A stretch of DNA of 64,000 bases from Nelumbo lutea (Eukaryota > Streptophyta > Magnoliopsida > Proteales > Nelumbonaceae): the NCBI GenBank assembly GCA_022828595.1, contig JAKGHH010000005.1, positions 55,919,655 through 55,983,654 of the forward strand. Reading direction: 5' to 3'. Each line of letters starts with the position of its first letter. Positions within the stretch are counted from its first letter, which is position 1. A model generated the notes under the pieces. It had not been told where the DNA came from. It saw only the letters and a program-made list of their open reading frames with translations, and ran no database searches. A program made the translations under genes and the position numbers. Shown piece by piece: positions 11,131-24,400 of this stretch.

Positions 11131-11954
11131 AGAGAGACAAAGAGATCTGATCTTTTTGCAAGTTCAGTTCATCAAACTAAAAATGACGAAATGTTCTTAT
11201 ACCAGTTTTATTAGATTAGCTTAGCTTTTTTTTATGTTTATAATTGTTTGTGGCATTATGAATGGTGTCTCAGCTGGTAGTTAGATGGGTTAATAGAGAC
11301 TGCAGAGTAATAGAGATGTATAAGAAAATGATCCGATCTTTTCTCAGTAGGTTTTACAGGTGAATATTTTGATAGAAATGACTACATCCTGAAATGGAAA
11401 GCATTAGAATCAGTTTCAACATTCTGCCCTTGAACCAATTTTTGGATGAAATAGGTCATTAAGTGCAATATGGACCATCCAATCAGACTATGAGTCATGT
11501 CTCTGCCAGCAGCTTCTCCTTCATGGTCCATTACTACTAGACTTTTCATAATTGATTGATACATAATCCTGAAGCAGAAGAGTGCAAAGCCTTCCAGGTG
11601 GTAAAACCTTTACCTCTGGAACTGTATTACATCTCACTGAGGACTCCTCAATGTGAGCTTTCTACATGGTTTCTCATTGATTTCTTACAACTCCACCTCT
11701 GTGGTCGTGCACACGAAGTGCGATTTCAATTCACATTATTTACAGTAGGCCTATTATAGACTAGCTATAGGAGTAGGAACACATATTAAAGCACAATTTT
11801 GCATCACTTCATTGTTTGGCTTGCTTCTTATTTAGTTTGTATAGAATCGTGCATGGAGTAGTTAAGATGACAATATGATTAAGCATATATATAAATTTTT
11901 CCAAAGCACTGAGATAATCAGTGAAAATAGAAACCCGCTATGTTTGGTTTGAAG
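11131..11954. other. Stretch downstream of the candidate gene, nothing recognised
   Basis: No further exon of the 10628 candidate could be identified. Short reading frames on both strands show no motif. Confidence 0.35.
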
Positions 11955-12112
11955 GTAGGACTGTCAATGGTCGGGTCCAAACCAACGGACCCGATGGACC
12001 CGAACCGATTGGGCCGTTCTGGTTCCAGGAACTGGAACCGATGGGCCGGTTCCGGGTCCTGATAAAGGGTCCCGATTATTATCAGATCGGAACTGGTTCC
12101 ACCTAGTCCCAA
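11955..12112. repeat. GGACCCGAACC-rich dispersed repeat
   Basis: Begins TAGGACTGTCAATGGTCGGGTCC and is partly self-complementary (GGTTCCAGGAACTGGAACC). This opening resembles common plant hAT-type MITE ends (TAGG-TGTCAATGG). The opposite end was not located. A (TA)n run follows at about 12122-12145. Confidence 0.4.
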
Positions 12113-13248
12113 ATATCTTAAATATATATATATATATATATATATCATTAAAAAGGAAATATTATTTAAATATTTCAATAATTAAGTATCTTAAATAAAT
12201 AATATTAAAATTAATATTTTAAATCAATTAATAATATATTTTAAATAGCTACTGAATAACTTTCAATTATAATAAATAGATTAAGATTTTAAATTTTTAG
12301 TTAAATAATGAAGTATTTAACATAATTAGATTTTAAATAGTTAAAATAAAAAAAAATTATGTATTAATAGTACCATAATTTTATGGATTATTAAATTCAA
12401 CAATTAATTAATATTGAAATTTTTAAATAATAATATTTTTTCAAAAAATAAATAATACTATAAATAACTAAATTCATTTGTACCAATTAATAATTCTAGA
12501 AAATAACTTTCAAAAAAAATATTCTTTATTAATAATAATTTTAAAAACTTAATATTTATTTATTATATATTTATCTATACTAAAATTAATATTTATTATA
12601 TTTCAACAATTATTTATTATATTTTATGATAAATATTTTTTCAATAATTATGTTAAATCTATTTTTGTTTTGTTATTTAATAGAAATTTTTCAATAATTA
12701 TTGGAGTTTAAACTACTATTATTTGACTTTTAAAATTTAATTTATTGTGTATATTCACTATAAATTTTTAATAATTATTAGAGATTAAACTATTGCTCAT
12801 GGGTTGGTTCTGTTCAGTTGTAGGTTGTTTGGCCAACCAAATCAACCTGGTCAAGTTGGGGGGTCAATCACTCATGTTATATCGGTTTGGGTCAATTTTC
12901 AGTTTTTGTCGGCCGGTTCAAAAGATTTAAACTTAAAAAATTAAATTTAAAAATTAATTTTAAATTAAAAAAATTACAATGGCATTATTACAAAATAAAT
13001 TTAAAATTTAAATTTATGATATAAACTACTTTAGCCTAAGAAATATTAAAGTTTTCCCACTTTCTTGTATTGAAAAACATATTTAAAATATAAAATATTA
13101 ATATATCTACGGTCGGGTCATTCAATTTTAGTCATTTTACAAATGGCCAAAGCGAAACTGATCCAACCAAGTCAGGTTGAGAAATTGTTGAACCAAAGCT
13201 GACAAGAAATACTAGAAATCGGGTTCGTCAATTTCATTAGTTTGATTT
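12113..13248. other. Very AT-rich stretch, no gene
   Basis: From 12122 to about 12780 the sequence is almost all A/T with no coding frame. From 12790 to 13220 there are GGTTGGTTCTG and GGTCAAGTTGGG-type strings, as in decayed MITE ends. Confidence 0.5.
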
Positions 13249-13398
13249 AGAATGGCAACGGGGCGGGGCGGGGATGAGGAGCCTCTCCCAATCCCCGTCC
13301 GCATCCCCGCTAAAGGGGACAAAGTTATCCCCATCCCCATTTCCATGGGGATCCCCATCCCCGCAATGATGATGAACATGGAGATAGCTATCGACAGT
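13249..13398. repeat. GC-rich dispersed repeat, copy 2
   Basis: Starts AATGGCAACGGGGCGGGGCGGG and carries ATCCCCATCCCC-type blocks, the reverse orientation of the copies at 9690 and 36720. It ends against the TTC microsatellite. Confidence 0.45.
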
Positions 13399-13466
13399 TT
13401 CTTCTTCTTCTTCTTCTTCTTCTTCTTCTTCTTCTTCTTCTTCTTCTTCTTCTTCTTCTTCTTCTT
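13399..13466. repeat. (TTC)n microsatellite
   Basis: About 22 uninterrupted TTC units. It creates long poly-Phe and poly-Lys reading frames on the two strands that are not genes. Confidence 0.95.
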
Positions 13467-13689
13467 TTCAGCTTTAACTAGCCGCCTTTTTCTCAAGGTC
13501 TCACACTCCCCTCTCATAATAATATATATATATAGTGGATTTTAGACTAATCCTAATCTAATGGTCAAAATAAAATGTTACATTATATTTTACATCTTAC
13601 CAATTTGACCCGCTCAAACTAGACTGTTAAACCCATACTCAAAAATCTAAAGCCAAAGCGATTATGTTTCTGAGTCTGTTTTTAAAACC

Positions 13690-14530
13690 TTGATTTTAGT
13701 CAAAAGAAAGTTCCACAATCTTATTCATATTTTTAATAATAGTATAAATATAAAATTATAGATGTGTTCAATTTTTTCTATAATTTTTTAATATTTTTGT
13801 GTGTAAAATTAATTCTGATATGTTACATTTACTTTTTGTTTAATATGATAAATACATGATATTAAGCATGTGCCTAGATGCTTTTCTTTTACAAATTTAT
13901 GTATTTTTTTCATTTTTGTATTTTTATATTTTATTATTTTCATTATTTATTTATGACGTTAAAGGCTAATACATTTGACCGAAAAGTTAAACTTTTTATT
14001 ATTAATTTTTATATTTTATTTTCGATCAATTCTAAATTATGTACTTCATTTTCATTATGAATAAAAATCATTTTTGTTTATTACACTTATCTTTCTAATT
14101 TGATTAATAAAAATATCATAAACATGTCTAATTTTTTCTACTTTTTTTGTAAATTTCTATATTTATTTCTATTTTTAAAATTTTTATTACCTAACTATGA
14201 CTTCATAGGTTGATCAATTTGATTTGGATGGTTGAATTGTTTAGCCACCACTTGGACAAAGAATGGTTTTGTTTATGAGTCAATTTTAATATATGAGTTT
14301 ATATTGTTCAAAATATTGACATAAATCTAATTAGTGCATTTATTAGTGAAAAATAACTTATTAATATAAGATTTAATAAGAGAAAATGGGTTTTAATACC
14401 TTAAGTACAAGACTTAATTAGAGATGATTAAATGAGGTGGAAAGTAATAATTGAAGTTACATTTTCAACCCTTACATTTAGAGATGGATTAAATACACAA
14501 ATATGGCCACTATAGTAGTCATTAAAGGTG
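13690..14530. repeat. Diverged direct repeat, left copy
   Basis: Segments such as TATAGATGTGTTCAATTTTT, AACTATGACTTCAT, GATTTGGATGGTTGAATTG and GATTTAATAAGAGA occur in this order. They recur in the same order about 1.33 kb further on (15025-15830). A third partial match to its right-hand part lies at 14928-15015. Confidence 0.65.
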
Positions 14531-15024
14531 GCATTTAAAGTATAATAAATGACTTTTATACCCTTTCTCAAACAAAGAAACAAAGGGTAATTTTAGTCCA
14601 AAAAAAAAATCACACAACATTTACACGTTTATATATGGTACTAGTAAGCGTGTATGTGCTTTGCATGTGGAAATTCTAGATGATGATAATGATAGAAATA
14701 ATGTATCCAAATTATTTTATAAATTCATATATTTTTTATTTTTTTGTTTTTCACTATTAATCAAATGCAGATTGCAAAAACTGGATTTGATTATGTAAGC
14801 ACGTCATATTAGGCTACAAAGTTTTGGGTATCATTGGCAGGCCTACCTATTTGGTTTGACTCTTCTTTTTGTAATGTTTTATCTTCTTAGTGTATACTTT
14901 TTTTGCTTATTTATCAAAAAAAAAATGTAAGATTTAAAGAAGGGGAATTGAATGAGGTGAAAATTATAGTTCAAACTACATTTTAAACCTCACAATTAAA
15001 TAGGGATTAAATTCAAAAAATGGG

Positions 15025-15830
15025 TATTTTAGTTAAAAAAAGTTTTGCAATTCTATTCATAATTTTAATAATAATGTAAATATAGAGTTATAGATGTGTT
15101 CAATTTTTTCTATAATTTTTTTTTATTTCCATGTGTGAAAAAATGATATTGTTATTTACACTTTTTTTTGTTTAATATGTTAAATATATGATATTATACA
15201 TGTGCCCAAATGTTTTTTTGTAAAATTTATGTATTTTTGTTTTGTTTGTTTTTTATATTTTGTTATTTTGTATTATTTAATCATGACATTCAAGATTAAC
15301 AGCTTTGACCCAAAAGTTGAACTATTGGTCTCTTCTAAATAGGAAAATAATTTCATTTTTTGTTAGTTTTAGATTGTGCTTCATTTTCATCATCAATAAA
15401 AATAATTCTTGTTTATCTCACTTGCTTTTTTAATTTGATTAATAAAAATATCATAAATGTGTCTATTTTTCTATTTTTTGTAAATTTATATATTTATTTC
15501 TATTTAAAATTTTATTATCTAACTATGACTTCATCAGTTAGACAATTCGATTTGGATGGTTGAATTGCTTAGTCATCACTTGGATAAAGAATGATTTTGT
15601 TTTTGAGTAAGTTTTAAAATACCATAAATACAAGAGTTATCTAATTAGCAACATTTATTAGTGAAAAATTAACTTAAATGTGGGATTTAATAAGAGAGAA
15701 TGGGAGTTAATACCATAAATACAAGAGTTACTAAGAGGGAATTAAATAAGGTGAAAAGTATTAATTAAATAACATTTTCAACCTTCATAATTAGAGATGG
15801 ACTAAATAACAAATGAGGATATTTTTTTCA
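15025..15830. repeat. Diverged direct repeat, right copy
   Basis: Collinear with 13690-14530 with many substitutions and small gaps. No coding capacity is evident. The pair could be an old tandem duplication or two LTR-like repeats of one decayed element. No primer-binding or polypurine site was recognised between them. Confidence 0.65.
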
Positions 15831-16959
15831 AGAAAAATTCCGCTGGGAGGAGTTATCAAGAACCATATATAACCCAGGGTTATTTAAAATAATTGATACT
15901 CTCTTTGGTTTGTTCAGCACTGGGAGGAGTTATTACAATATTATTGTGGTTGCTCTTTGCATTTTAGAAGGAATCATGATTCCAAATTTCCAATAATTCA
16001 ATGAGCACATTCTAACTGCAAGGTTCCAACTGGCTAGTTGGTAAGTTCTCCAACTGGTTGTAATAGGAGTCTAGATTTTCTCCACAAAGAGGGCTTCTCA
16101 CAACACTTGCAATCACACATCAAGAACAACTCATGTACTTGTATGTTATTACTCATGGGGTGATGTTCCCAATGCATGGTTGCAACATGCTATGAGGTTG
16201 GTGGGAGCAAATCCGAATTCTTGTAATGGAGACTTAGGATCTAAAACCGTAGGGTGGACTATTCAAGTTCAGCTCATGAAAAGCTTAATTTGGTTCGATC
16301 TAAGTCGAACTTCAAGCTGAACTCGAGCCCAATATATAGGCTCATTTGCTTATTAAGTTGATCTCAAACTCAATATATAAGCTCATTTGCTAATTGGGCC
16401 GACGTCAAGCCTAATATATAGGTGAGGCTTGTCAACCTAATTGAGCTATGGCACATGGGCGGTTATAGGACATTTATTTTCTGTAATTCCTAAACTATTA
16501 TACAAGGAAAATGGACCTTAAGAAAGTAAGCTGTGATGAATTCAGCCAATTTCCAAAAAATGAAATGTATCAAAACTCAGAAGTTCTGTTCAACCCCAAT
16601 TAATAGGAAAATAGAACCAGAGATCTAAGTGGTTGCATGATTCATGTGGAAAATAGAACCATGCAAATCAACCTTTTCTTTCCCCTCCTGGTCAATTAAT
16701 TCAATATTTATTGTATGACATGGGGAGAAAGTTCATGTTGGAGACTATCTACTTCTTATGCATCTGTAGACACATGTTGGAGACTAGCTACATTGATATT
16801 TGATAGAAGAGGATCCAATTGAACCTCCTTTGTATATGATGACCTCTCCAAAGTGGTTTTCTCGCTATGCATCTGTAGACACATATTGGTTTTTTTTTTT
16901 TTTTTATGCGTCGAAATTTATCTTGATTTGTTAGCCAAAATAAGAAATTTATCCTGATT
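15831..16959. repeat. Repeat-bearing intergenic stretch
   Basis: At about 16092-16212 there is a decayed hairpin MITE (TGTTCCCAATGCATGGTTG arm). At about 16320-16430 three units of a roughly 53-bp tandem repeat share AATATATAGGCTCATTTGCT. Otherwise no gene was recognised. Confidence 0.45.
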
Positions 16960-17265
16960 TCCCCTACTCTTGGTAGGCTCTATTTGATCCAATTCATTTT
17001 CTTTTCTTCTCTCAATTGGGCCCAGGGCTAGCTGGGTTAACTTTGGCCGTTGGAGGCCAACAGCCTTTCCTGTTGAGAGAGTTTCTGGGTTGGGCACATT
17101 CATGGCAGTTCACCAATTCACGAGCATACCTTTGTTTTTATTCAAAACAAATCTAAAGGTAATTATTAATTTGCCCACTTTCATGGTAACATGCCTAACC
17201 CAGAAACTCTCAACAGGAAAGGCCGTTGGCCCCCAAGAGCCAAAGTTTTTCCGGGCTAGCTGAGC
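16960..17265. repeat. Inverted repeat with about 90-bp arms
   Basis: The left arm contains GGCCAACAGCCTTTCCTGTT then GAGAGAGTTTCTGGGTT. The right arm contains AACCCAGAAACTCTCAACAG then GAAAGGCCGTTGG. The spacer is about 80-100 bp. It could form a strong foldback transcript. An apparent MITE end (CCATTGACACCCTTA) lies just downstream at about 17436-17450. Confidence 0.6.
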
Positions 17266-17450
17266 TTGTATGAATCCGTTGCAATTTTGTAAGGCTGTAT
17301 TAGCTATTTTCAGTCCAAATTTCTTTCCTTGAAAATTTTCTCATTTTTTTCCCATGCTCTGATCTGCCTCACTTTTGGTCCGTTCAATCCGTCCAAATTG
17401 ATTTTGGACCGGACAGGGTCCAATCCAAGACCAGTCCATTGACACCCTTA

Positions 17451-17640
17451 CTTTTGAGGATTTCATCCTACCATTCTTTAAGGTTGCGGGGGTTTAATCT
17501 TGTTGGGGTGGGTGTGCTTGTGTTGTTCTCAACTAGCCTCCAGATTAGAGAGGCAAATGGACAGTTAACTAGGATGTGTGCTACATCCTCACTTTTTCCA
17601 TACGACTCACAATTTGGATGTTTTAATTCTTCAACTATTT
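17451..17640 (-). mobile_element. LINE fragment, zinc-binding region of reverse transcriptase ORF
   Basis: The minus strand reads NCESYGKSEDVAHILVNCPF followed by ASLIWRL. This is the Cys/His pattern (C..., H-x(4)-C then PFA..IW) found downstream of the reverse transcriptase domain in plant L1-type LINEs. The fragment is short and stops abruptly at 17451 where a MITE-like end (TTGACACCCTTA) abuts it. It is not functional. Confidence 0.6.
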
Positions 17641-18487
17641 CCCAACATATTTCAAGTGTATCCTGTCATACTGATAATTCATACCTGATACCTCTATCTC
17701 ACAAAAACAATTACAATATTATTTTTACGCGTGTTTATACCATATTTATACCAGGTTGGGCTGGACCAGCCCGAATCAAGAAAAAATGCTAACTCGGGCC
17801 AACCCTAATTGCACTCCTGATGATTATGATTATGTGTCATTAATATATTTTTGAAATTTATTACAGCATGCCTAACATGTTTATTTCATCTCCATATGTC
17901 ACTTAAAATTACCTTTCCAATATTTACCTTGACTATGTACGAGGTAACATGCAGGATGAGATGGAATAGAAATCTTCTTAAAACACCAAAACAAAGAATG
18001 ATTGATACACCTGTATGGCTGAGGTGTATCAGACATCAGTACTTAAAACCATGCACTTTCTTATTTTTTTAAAGGTTTTTTAATCTATATTAGACCTCTA
18101 ATATGCCCGATCAGATCGTATCTATACTTTGAAGTTTGAACCTTGCTAGCCCCTCATCATTGATCATGAAGACAGAAGGGCATGGTGGATAAAAAGAGAA
18201 AATCGGTTTCATCAATGCTCATTAATCAATAGTAATAACTAATAAGCATATAAAGAAAGAGACGAGCCAGACGAGAGCCACTAGCAAGAAAGAATTGACC
18301 TATTGTCCAGACTAGAAAATAGAAATTGGAGAATTGCCATTGCATCATAATCTGTTATGGATCAAATCAAAGCTGCATGATAATATTACTCCAAACCTAA
18401 AAGATTTACCAACATTCTCGACGGTCTACAGTGATGGGAGAGATAATCAGAAAAGGCATCAATACATGCCATTTACATAAATCAGAT
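17641..18487. other. Region downstream of CSN8, no other gene recognised
   Basis: The last roughly 150 bp before 18488 probably hold the CSN8 3' untranslated region (minus strand). The remainder shows only short frames. Confidence 0.4.
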
Positions 18488-21400
18488 TCAATGCTCCAGG
18501 TGGAAGACATATTCTGTCAGGCGCTGTAATTTACTGGGATCCAACTTCTGCTCTGTCACAATCGGCTGCTTCTTCACGATCAACATTTGAGAACTGGAAT
18601 CCAAAGTCCAACCCTGTTGGAGTGCATCTGTGCATGTGACAAACATCAAATGCGGTCTCAGTAACAACCCCATTTTGAATATTGATAAACCATGACTTGG
18701 AAAGAAATTAACAACCATCCAGTCTTAGTGTGTCCTACCTATGACCAGAAACCAGAATCATGGGGTAATTCTAATACTATGTCAATCGCATTCACAATTG
18801 ACAGGATCAGTTTTTCTAAAACATCTTCAAAATGAGACCTATGTCAATCGCATAGCTCATTGCATGCACCCCCTAGAAAAAGAAAAATGAAAAATGCATG
18901 CAGAGACCCGCGTTCTATTGCAACTAGGAAGTAGCAATTTATCCCCTTCCCCTACATAATAAACAATTTCACCATGGAAGTAGCAGTTCCCCATGCATTT
19001 TCCACAAGGAAAATGTATAAATGGAACAGGCCACCGTATTGGTGTCAGTTCATCCAATAGTTGTAGATGGTGGGTCATAGTGTCATACTACTAAAACCTT
19101 TGCAATAGGCGCCACAGTTGTCAAGGCAATGCCTAGGCAACAAGGCACTCTTGGAGGCTCACCTCACAGCCTTCGCATAATCACCAAGCAGTTTTGTACA
19201 TTGTGTTATAAAATACTTTTATATTCTTAATTTTTTGAGGTTATAATTATAAAATGGACATTATTAAATTAACTCATTTTGTGTGTTTATAATTTTACAT
19301 ACTAATTTCTTTTTATTATTTTCTTATTTGTTAAGGTTTAATCAACACAGACTGTATTGAACCCTCAAAGACTTCAAAACCTGAACCAACAAGAACTTAA
19401 AATTTTATCTAATCAATGCATTTTCTTCTTCCACGTCTTCATCTTCTTCTTCCACCTTTTCGTTTCTTCCTTTCCTATAACAAAAATAGGGTTTCAGCTC
19501 CTATATTTTTTTGAATTATCTTTTCTTTCTTCTTTTTCTTCTCATGAATATGTTGATTTTCTATACTTTAACATGAAGTTTATACTTTTCTTATAAAAAA
19601 TAGGGATAACTATTAAGGAAATATGGTTATGGAACCTAGGGAACTACCCTAGGATATATGTTTTTTACTAAAAAAATCCATCGCCTCTTGGTGCCTTGAA
19701 AACCATGGTAGGCACTGAGGTTCACAGTTGCAAGGTGGACTGCTAAGTGTTTATGATTCAGACTAATCACATAAAATTCAAACAGAGGTATTGTTCCCAT
19801 CATCAGAAGTAAAATAACAGTTCTGAATTGGTTAAGTAGTTTGACCACTGAATGAGTAAATAAAACAGAAGCTTACAGTTCGTAGCTGCTTCTTCATTCA
19901 TCCCCAAAAAGAGAGCTGTGTCCCTGACACTTATTGTTGAGTAGGCAGACATTAGTAGCTGGAACATCCTCTTGGTGTAAAGTTCTGCAAAGGTATATAG
20001 AGCACTCAGAGACGAATTAATGTAGCATAAGAAACAAAGATGTGTTAAATGTACCACAGCTACATAATCTGTGAAGAGAAAATGCATCTACTAAAAGCAC
20101 CCTCCCAAGCTTTGAAGCAAGAAAAGAAAGTATTGTTGGAAGTATTACATGAATATAAAATGTTGCAATAGGCAAAAGAAAGAAGTTCATAGTTAAAACA
20201 ATAATGTTCATTTGGAAGGGTAAGCACTTATTGAAGAAACAGGTAAGTTTCATTAACTGGTTCTGCATTTTTATTATTTACAATAAAATTAATATATATA
20301 CACAATCGGAGTGGACTTTTATTGGATCAGATTGAGTCGCATCCAAGTTCGACCCAATTTTTAGTTGAATTTCATTTGGCCCATCGAAGTCTGACCAACT
20401 ATATATATAGTACATCCAAGCCCGAGATTATTGGATCAGATGTTGAATCAGGTATCAGACTTTCGGAGGCCATTGGCAGCCTGATACGTAACATTTCCGT
20501 TTGTTCTCCAAGCTTTTTTGACGTAAATGCAGTGTTTTAAAAGCACAAGGTGCCAAAAAAAGTGCAAGGACCATTTTTGCACCTGGGCCATGAGGCACAA
20601 GATGAAACACGCCTTTTTTAAGCAAGGCACAAAAAAATGCAAAAAAAAAATGTTAAAAAAATCAAAAGCCAAAAAATTCAAAAAGAAATGTAAAATATTA
20701 AAAATAATATTAATCAAAAATATAAACTTAAATTTTAAAATAAATGCTTTAAAAAAACTATTATCTCAAATTAGAAAACATAAACATAACATGTAAAACA
20801 TATTTACAATGAAAATTTAAAAATAAAATCAAGCATAACATATAACACATATTCTTGACTCAATGTGTTAAAACATGGAGGCGTGTCCACTACCTAGAGG
20901 CGTGAAGCGTAGTTAAGAACGTAAGAGGCATAAGCCTCCTTAAGAGAATAAGAGGAAGGGGGATGAGGAGGAAGGAGGATCTCATTTTTCTTTACTTTTA
21001 GTAAAAATCCTTTATCTTAAGAAGAATGAAAAAGGCATATGAGGTATCTATCAAACAATGGCATATGGGGCATACAGCATACACCTCAGAGGTATCAACG
21101 CCTATGGCATATGCCTCATGGCATCTTGGGGCCACCTCACCTAGAGGCATGCCTCTAGGCATATGCCTCCCACACCTTTTATAACACTATTCCTGATTCT
21201 ATGGGCCAACTTTGTACAAAGCCCCTCGAGGCAAGCCCAAACAAGTCCATATGAAGGTCTTAAATTCTTCATCCCTATAAAAAATGGTATTATAACTTTA
21301 AGTGACTTTTAAAAATATCTTTTATTAGGATGAATAAATGAGCAACATTAGCAAATGTTGAGTTTTCAAAGCTTCAGTGAGTGAACCAAGGCAGAGAGAA

Positions 21401-24400
21401 CCCCATATTTGCTAATGTTGGTCATTCATTCATCTTAATAAAAGATATTTCTAAAAGACACTTAAAGTTATAAGACCTTTTTTTATAGGGATTAAGAATT
21501 TAAGACCTTCATATGGACTTGTTTGGGCTTGCCTCGAGGGGCTTAGTCCGCCCCCAGACCCTGCTGCTAAGCATAAAAAACAGAAAAAAGAAGCACAAGT
21601 TTTCAAAAGGCACACCAGGCACACACGCCTTTTGAAAGTGTTGCGCCTGGGACCTAGGCAAGGCACTTACCCTAAAATGCGCCTCTCCTATGCACCTAGG
21701 AGCGCCTAAGTCACACCTATTAAATCACTGCATAAATGAACAGAAAATGTACAAGATATGAGTAAGTTATCCTATAAATCATTACTTGGTGACAAAGGTA
21801 ACATTTTAGACCCCTTTTCTGTAGGTATACAATGCTAGGATTCATGTAATCAACCCCATATGATAGGGATAAGGCTTAGATGTGCCTGGAAGCCCATGTT
21901 TTTCTCAACTTTCCAAGTCAGACTCTTGGACACGTAGTGGATTTCAACTCCCATGCATGGTTTTGAAAACCGGACCAGATCGGATGGTCAGACAAGTTGA
22001 CCCGGAAACCATCCAAGCAACTGATTCCGTTTCACCCTAAAACCATTCCTAGGCCAAAACTGTTGACTTGGTCAGCAACCCGCTAACCCAGGCAATCAAA
22101 CCGTCAACCGGTCAAGCTGGACAATGGTTTTTGGCCTTTTTATTTTATTTATTTGTTTATTTTTTTATGTTTTTTAAATTAGAACGGGATGTCCGTTTGA
22201 CCTGGGAACCAGTGGCCAAAACAATTCCGTGTCTGGTTCAATTTTTAAAACCTTGCTCTCATGACTTTGTGTCCATGCAAAACTTGTAATAAAAAAAAAA
22301 AAGAAAAAAATTTCTGACTCCTGAAAACATTGATATAAGGAGCCATTGGCACAAAAAAGAGTGAGATCTCCCCAATACCACCACCTGTTGGATTCTCTGG
22401 TAAGTCTTTGGGAACTGAACACCTGAAGGCAACACAGGTACATACCAACCTCCCCCTTCTGTATCCTCCCTTTGTCTACCACCACCTGCCTGCGAACTCC
22501 CCCACCCCCGGAAAAAAAAAAAAAAACACTTGCCCTTTGCTGAAGATTTGGTGCTTGGAAAAATCCTTAACTACCTAAAAATTTCTCTATTTCTGCTTGG
22601 ACTCCCTTTTGCAGGTTCTTGCTCAACCAGCAGCCTCTCTTCCTCACAGAAAACCTCTAAGCCTGCTGGTAAATTTTGGAGTCAAGAGTCTGAAGAAGAC
22701 AGGATGAACAGTAGTAGTGGGACCAAGTCGGGTTGCTCAAATTAAACTCCAACTACATTGAGCTTGGGTTAGGGGTCAGGCCCATTGAAAATTTACCAAA
22801 TGCTCAACCTAACTGGACCATTTTCTTTGCTCATTTTCCTTACAGCAAGTACATAGGCCTGTCAGGGAGGCCTGCTCAGTCCCTTTGGTCTTGAGGGAGT
22901 GCCCTACCTCAATGGAGGTGATGAATATTTACCAATGACATTTCAAGATAGCCAGTGAAGGTTAGGCTAGGTCTGGAGATGAACTAACTGGAAAACTCCT
23001 GATACCTTTATTTAATATGGGACAAAACACTGACCCAAAGCAAGGGGTAACAATAAATTATGGAGGAAAACTACCAACAATTGGATAAGCAACTAGCTGT
23101 TAAATGCCTGAATCCAAACACTGCCTTAAGATGAGACAAAAAAGTGACCTATAGTGAGGGGAAACAAATGAAGAAAAAAATTATCAAACAGAGAACAAAG
23201 CCTGAAGAAAAAACAGCCACCAGAAGATACCTTTTTCTCTCAGATAGGGACAGATCAACCAGAGATATGATAACAAAATGGTTAGAAACGGCCTATTGAC
23301 CAATAAATAAGAGATGACAGTGGATGGACTTGGAAGAAAGAAAACACATAGTAAACTTGTGTGCTTACAAAATTGGAAGAACTGAAGACAGGTACAACTA
23401 TTAAGAAGAAAGATTGTAGAGTTATCAAGTGTTATATAGCCAAACCTGTTAGACAGCCCAACTCCAGTCAATAACCACTCCCCAATGTTGGGACGATGAT
23501 GGGAAACTGAATGGTGGTAAGTCATAATACCAATACAAATACTGGTAAAAAAATAGGACATAATGACCAAGAACTCAGCAATCCCATGTGGCACTACAAA
23601 TGGTCTTTTGCAGGAAAAGGCCCTATCAAACGAAAACTCTTACCTATCAAAAAGAGACTCTGCCAATGGAAAGTCTTTGAGAAAACAAAACCAAAAGTGT
23701 TCAGCTTGAGGAGGGAAGCTTTCAGAGTAAGGAAAATGACAACAACAGACATCCCAATTTGGGGGAGGAAATTCAAAGATTAAACATAGATGAAATTTAC
23801 TGGAGGGCAGGAAGCATTCAAGGTGGCATTTGGAACCTGGCATCTGATACCTTTGGAGTTCAATTAGATCTTACTGGGATAAGATATTATTTTTATGGCT
23901 GAACAGAACAGTCCATGTGCAAAATCTGATTAAAGTATCATGTTGGAGCTTTGACCAGAGGAATTTGCAGTTCCTTCTATGGATGCAACGTGGGTGGACT
24001 TACATTTAGAATTTGGAAGGAACCTGAACCCAATACGGTGTAAATTCTTTAATTGGGTACCCAACTTGCACTCTTTCTTCTGTTTAAGCATGGTGTGAGG
24101 GCTATTCTTGTAAAGTTTTAAACCATTAAGAGAGTAAAGGAAGCACTTATGTGCACCACTAAGAAATTATAACTGGTGACCCAATCACCATGAAAATTTT
24201 AGAAAAAATTAATGCCTTTAGAGGTGCAACCAAAATACCAATTGCACTGGAAGGAGATTGCCACTTACCTGATTTGATTAGTTCAGATATAAGTGGCAAC
24301 ATATCAGATTTCCAAATGCCACCTAAAATAGCTATAAAGCCAAGAAATCCCAGTCCCATTATCACTTATAACCCTAAAGGAAAGAAATCCCACTAATACC

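Larger units (their letters stand above)
20530..21730. mobile_element. Non-autonomous hAT-like element in CSN8 intron 3 (1,201 bp)
   Basis: The ends are CAGTGTTTTAAAAG on the left and TTAAATCACTG on the right, so the first 11 bp match with one mismatch and start with the CAGTG typical of hAT elements. The 8-bp flanks CGTAAATG (20522-20529) and CATAAATG (21731-21738) match at 7 of 8. It carries no transposase frame. It contains further insertions at 20862-21189 and 21219-21544. Confidence 0.75.

Noticed and set aside
13212..13545. Frames with poly-Lys and poly-Phe
   Set aside because: Products of the (TTC)n microsatellite and the GC-rich repeat.
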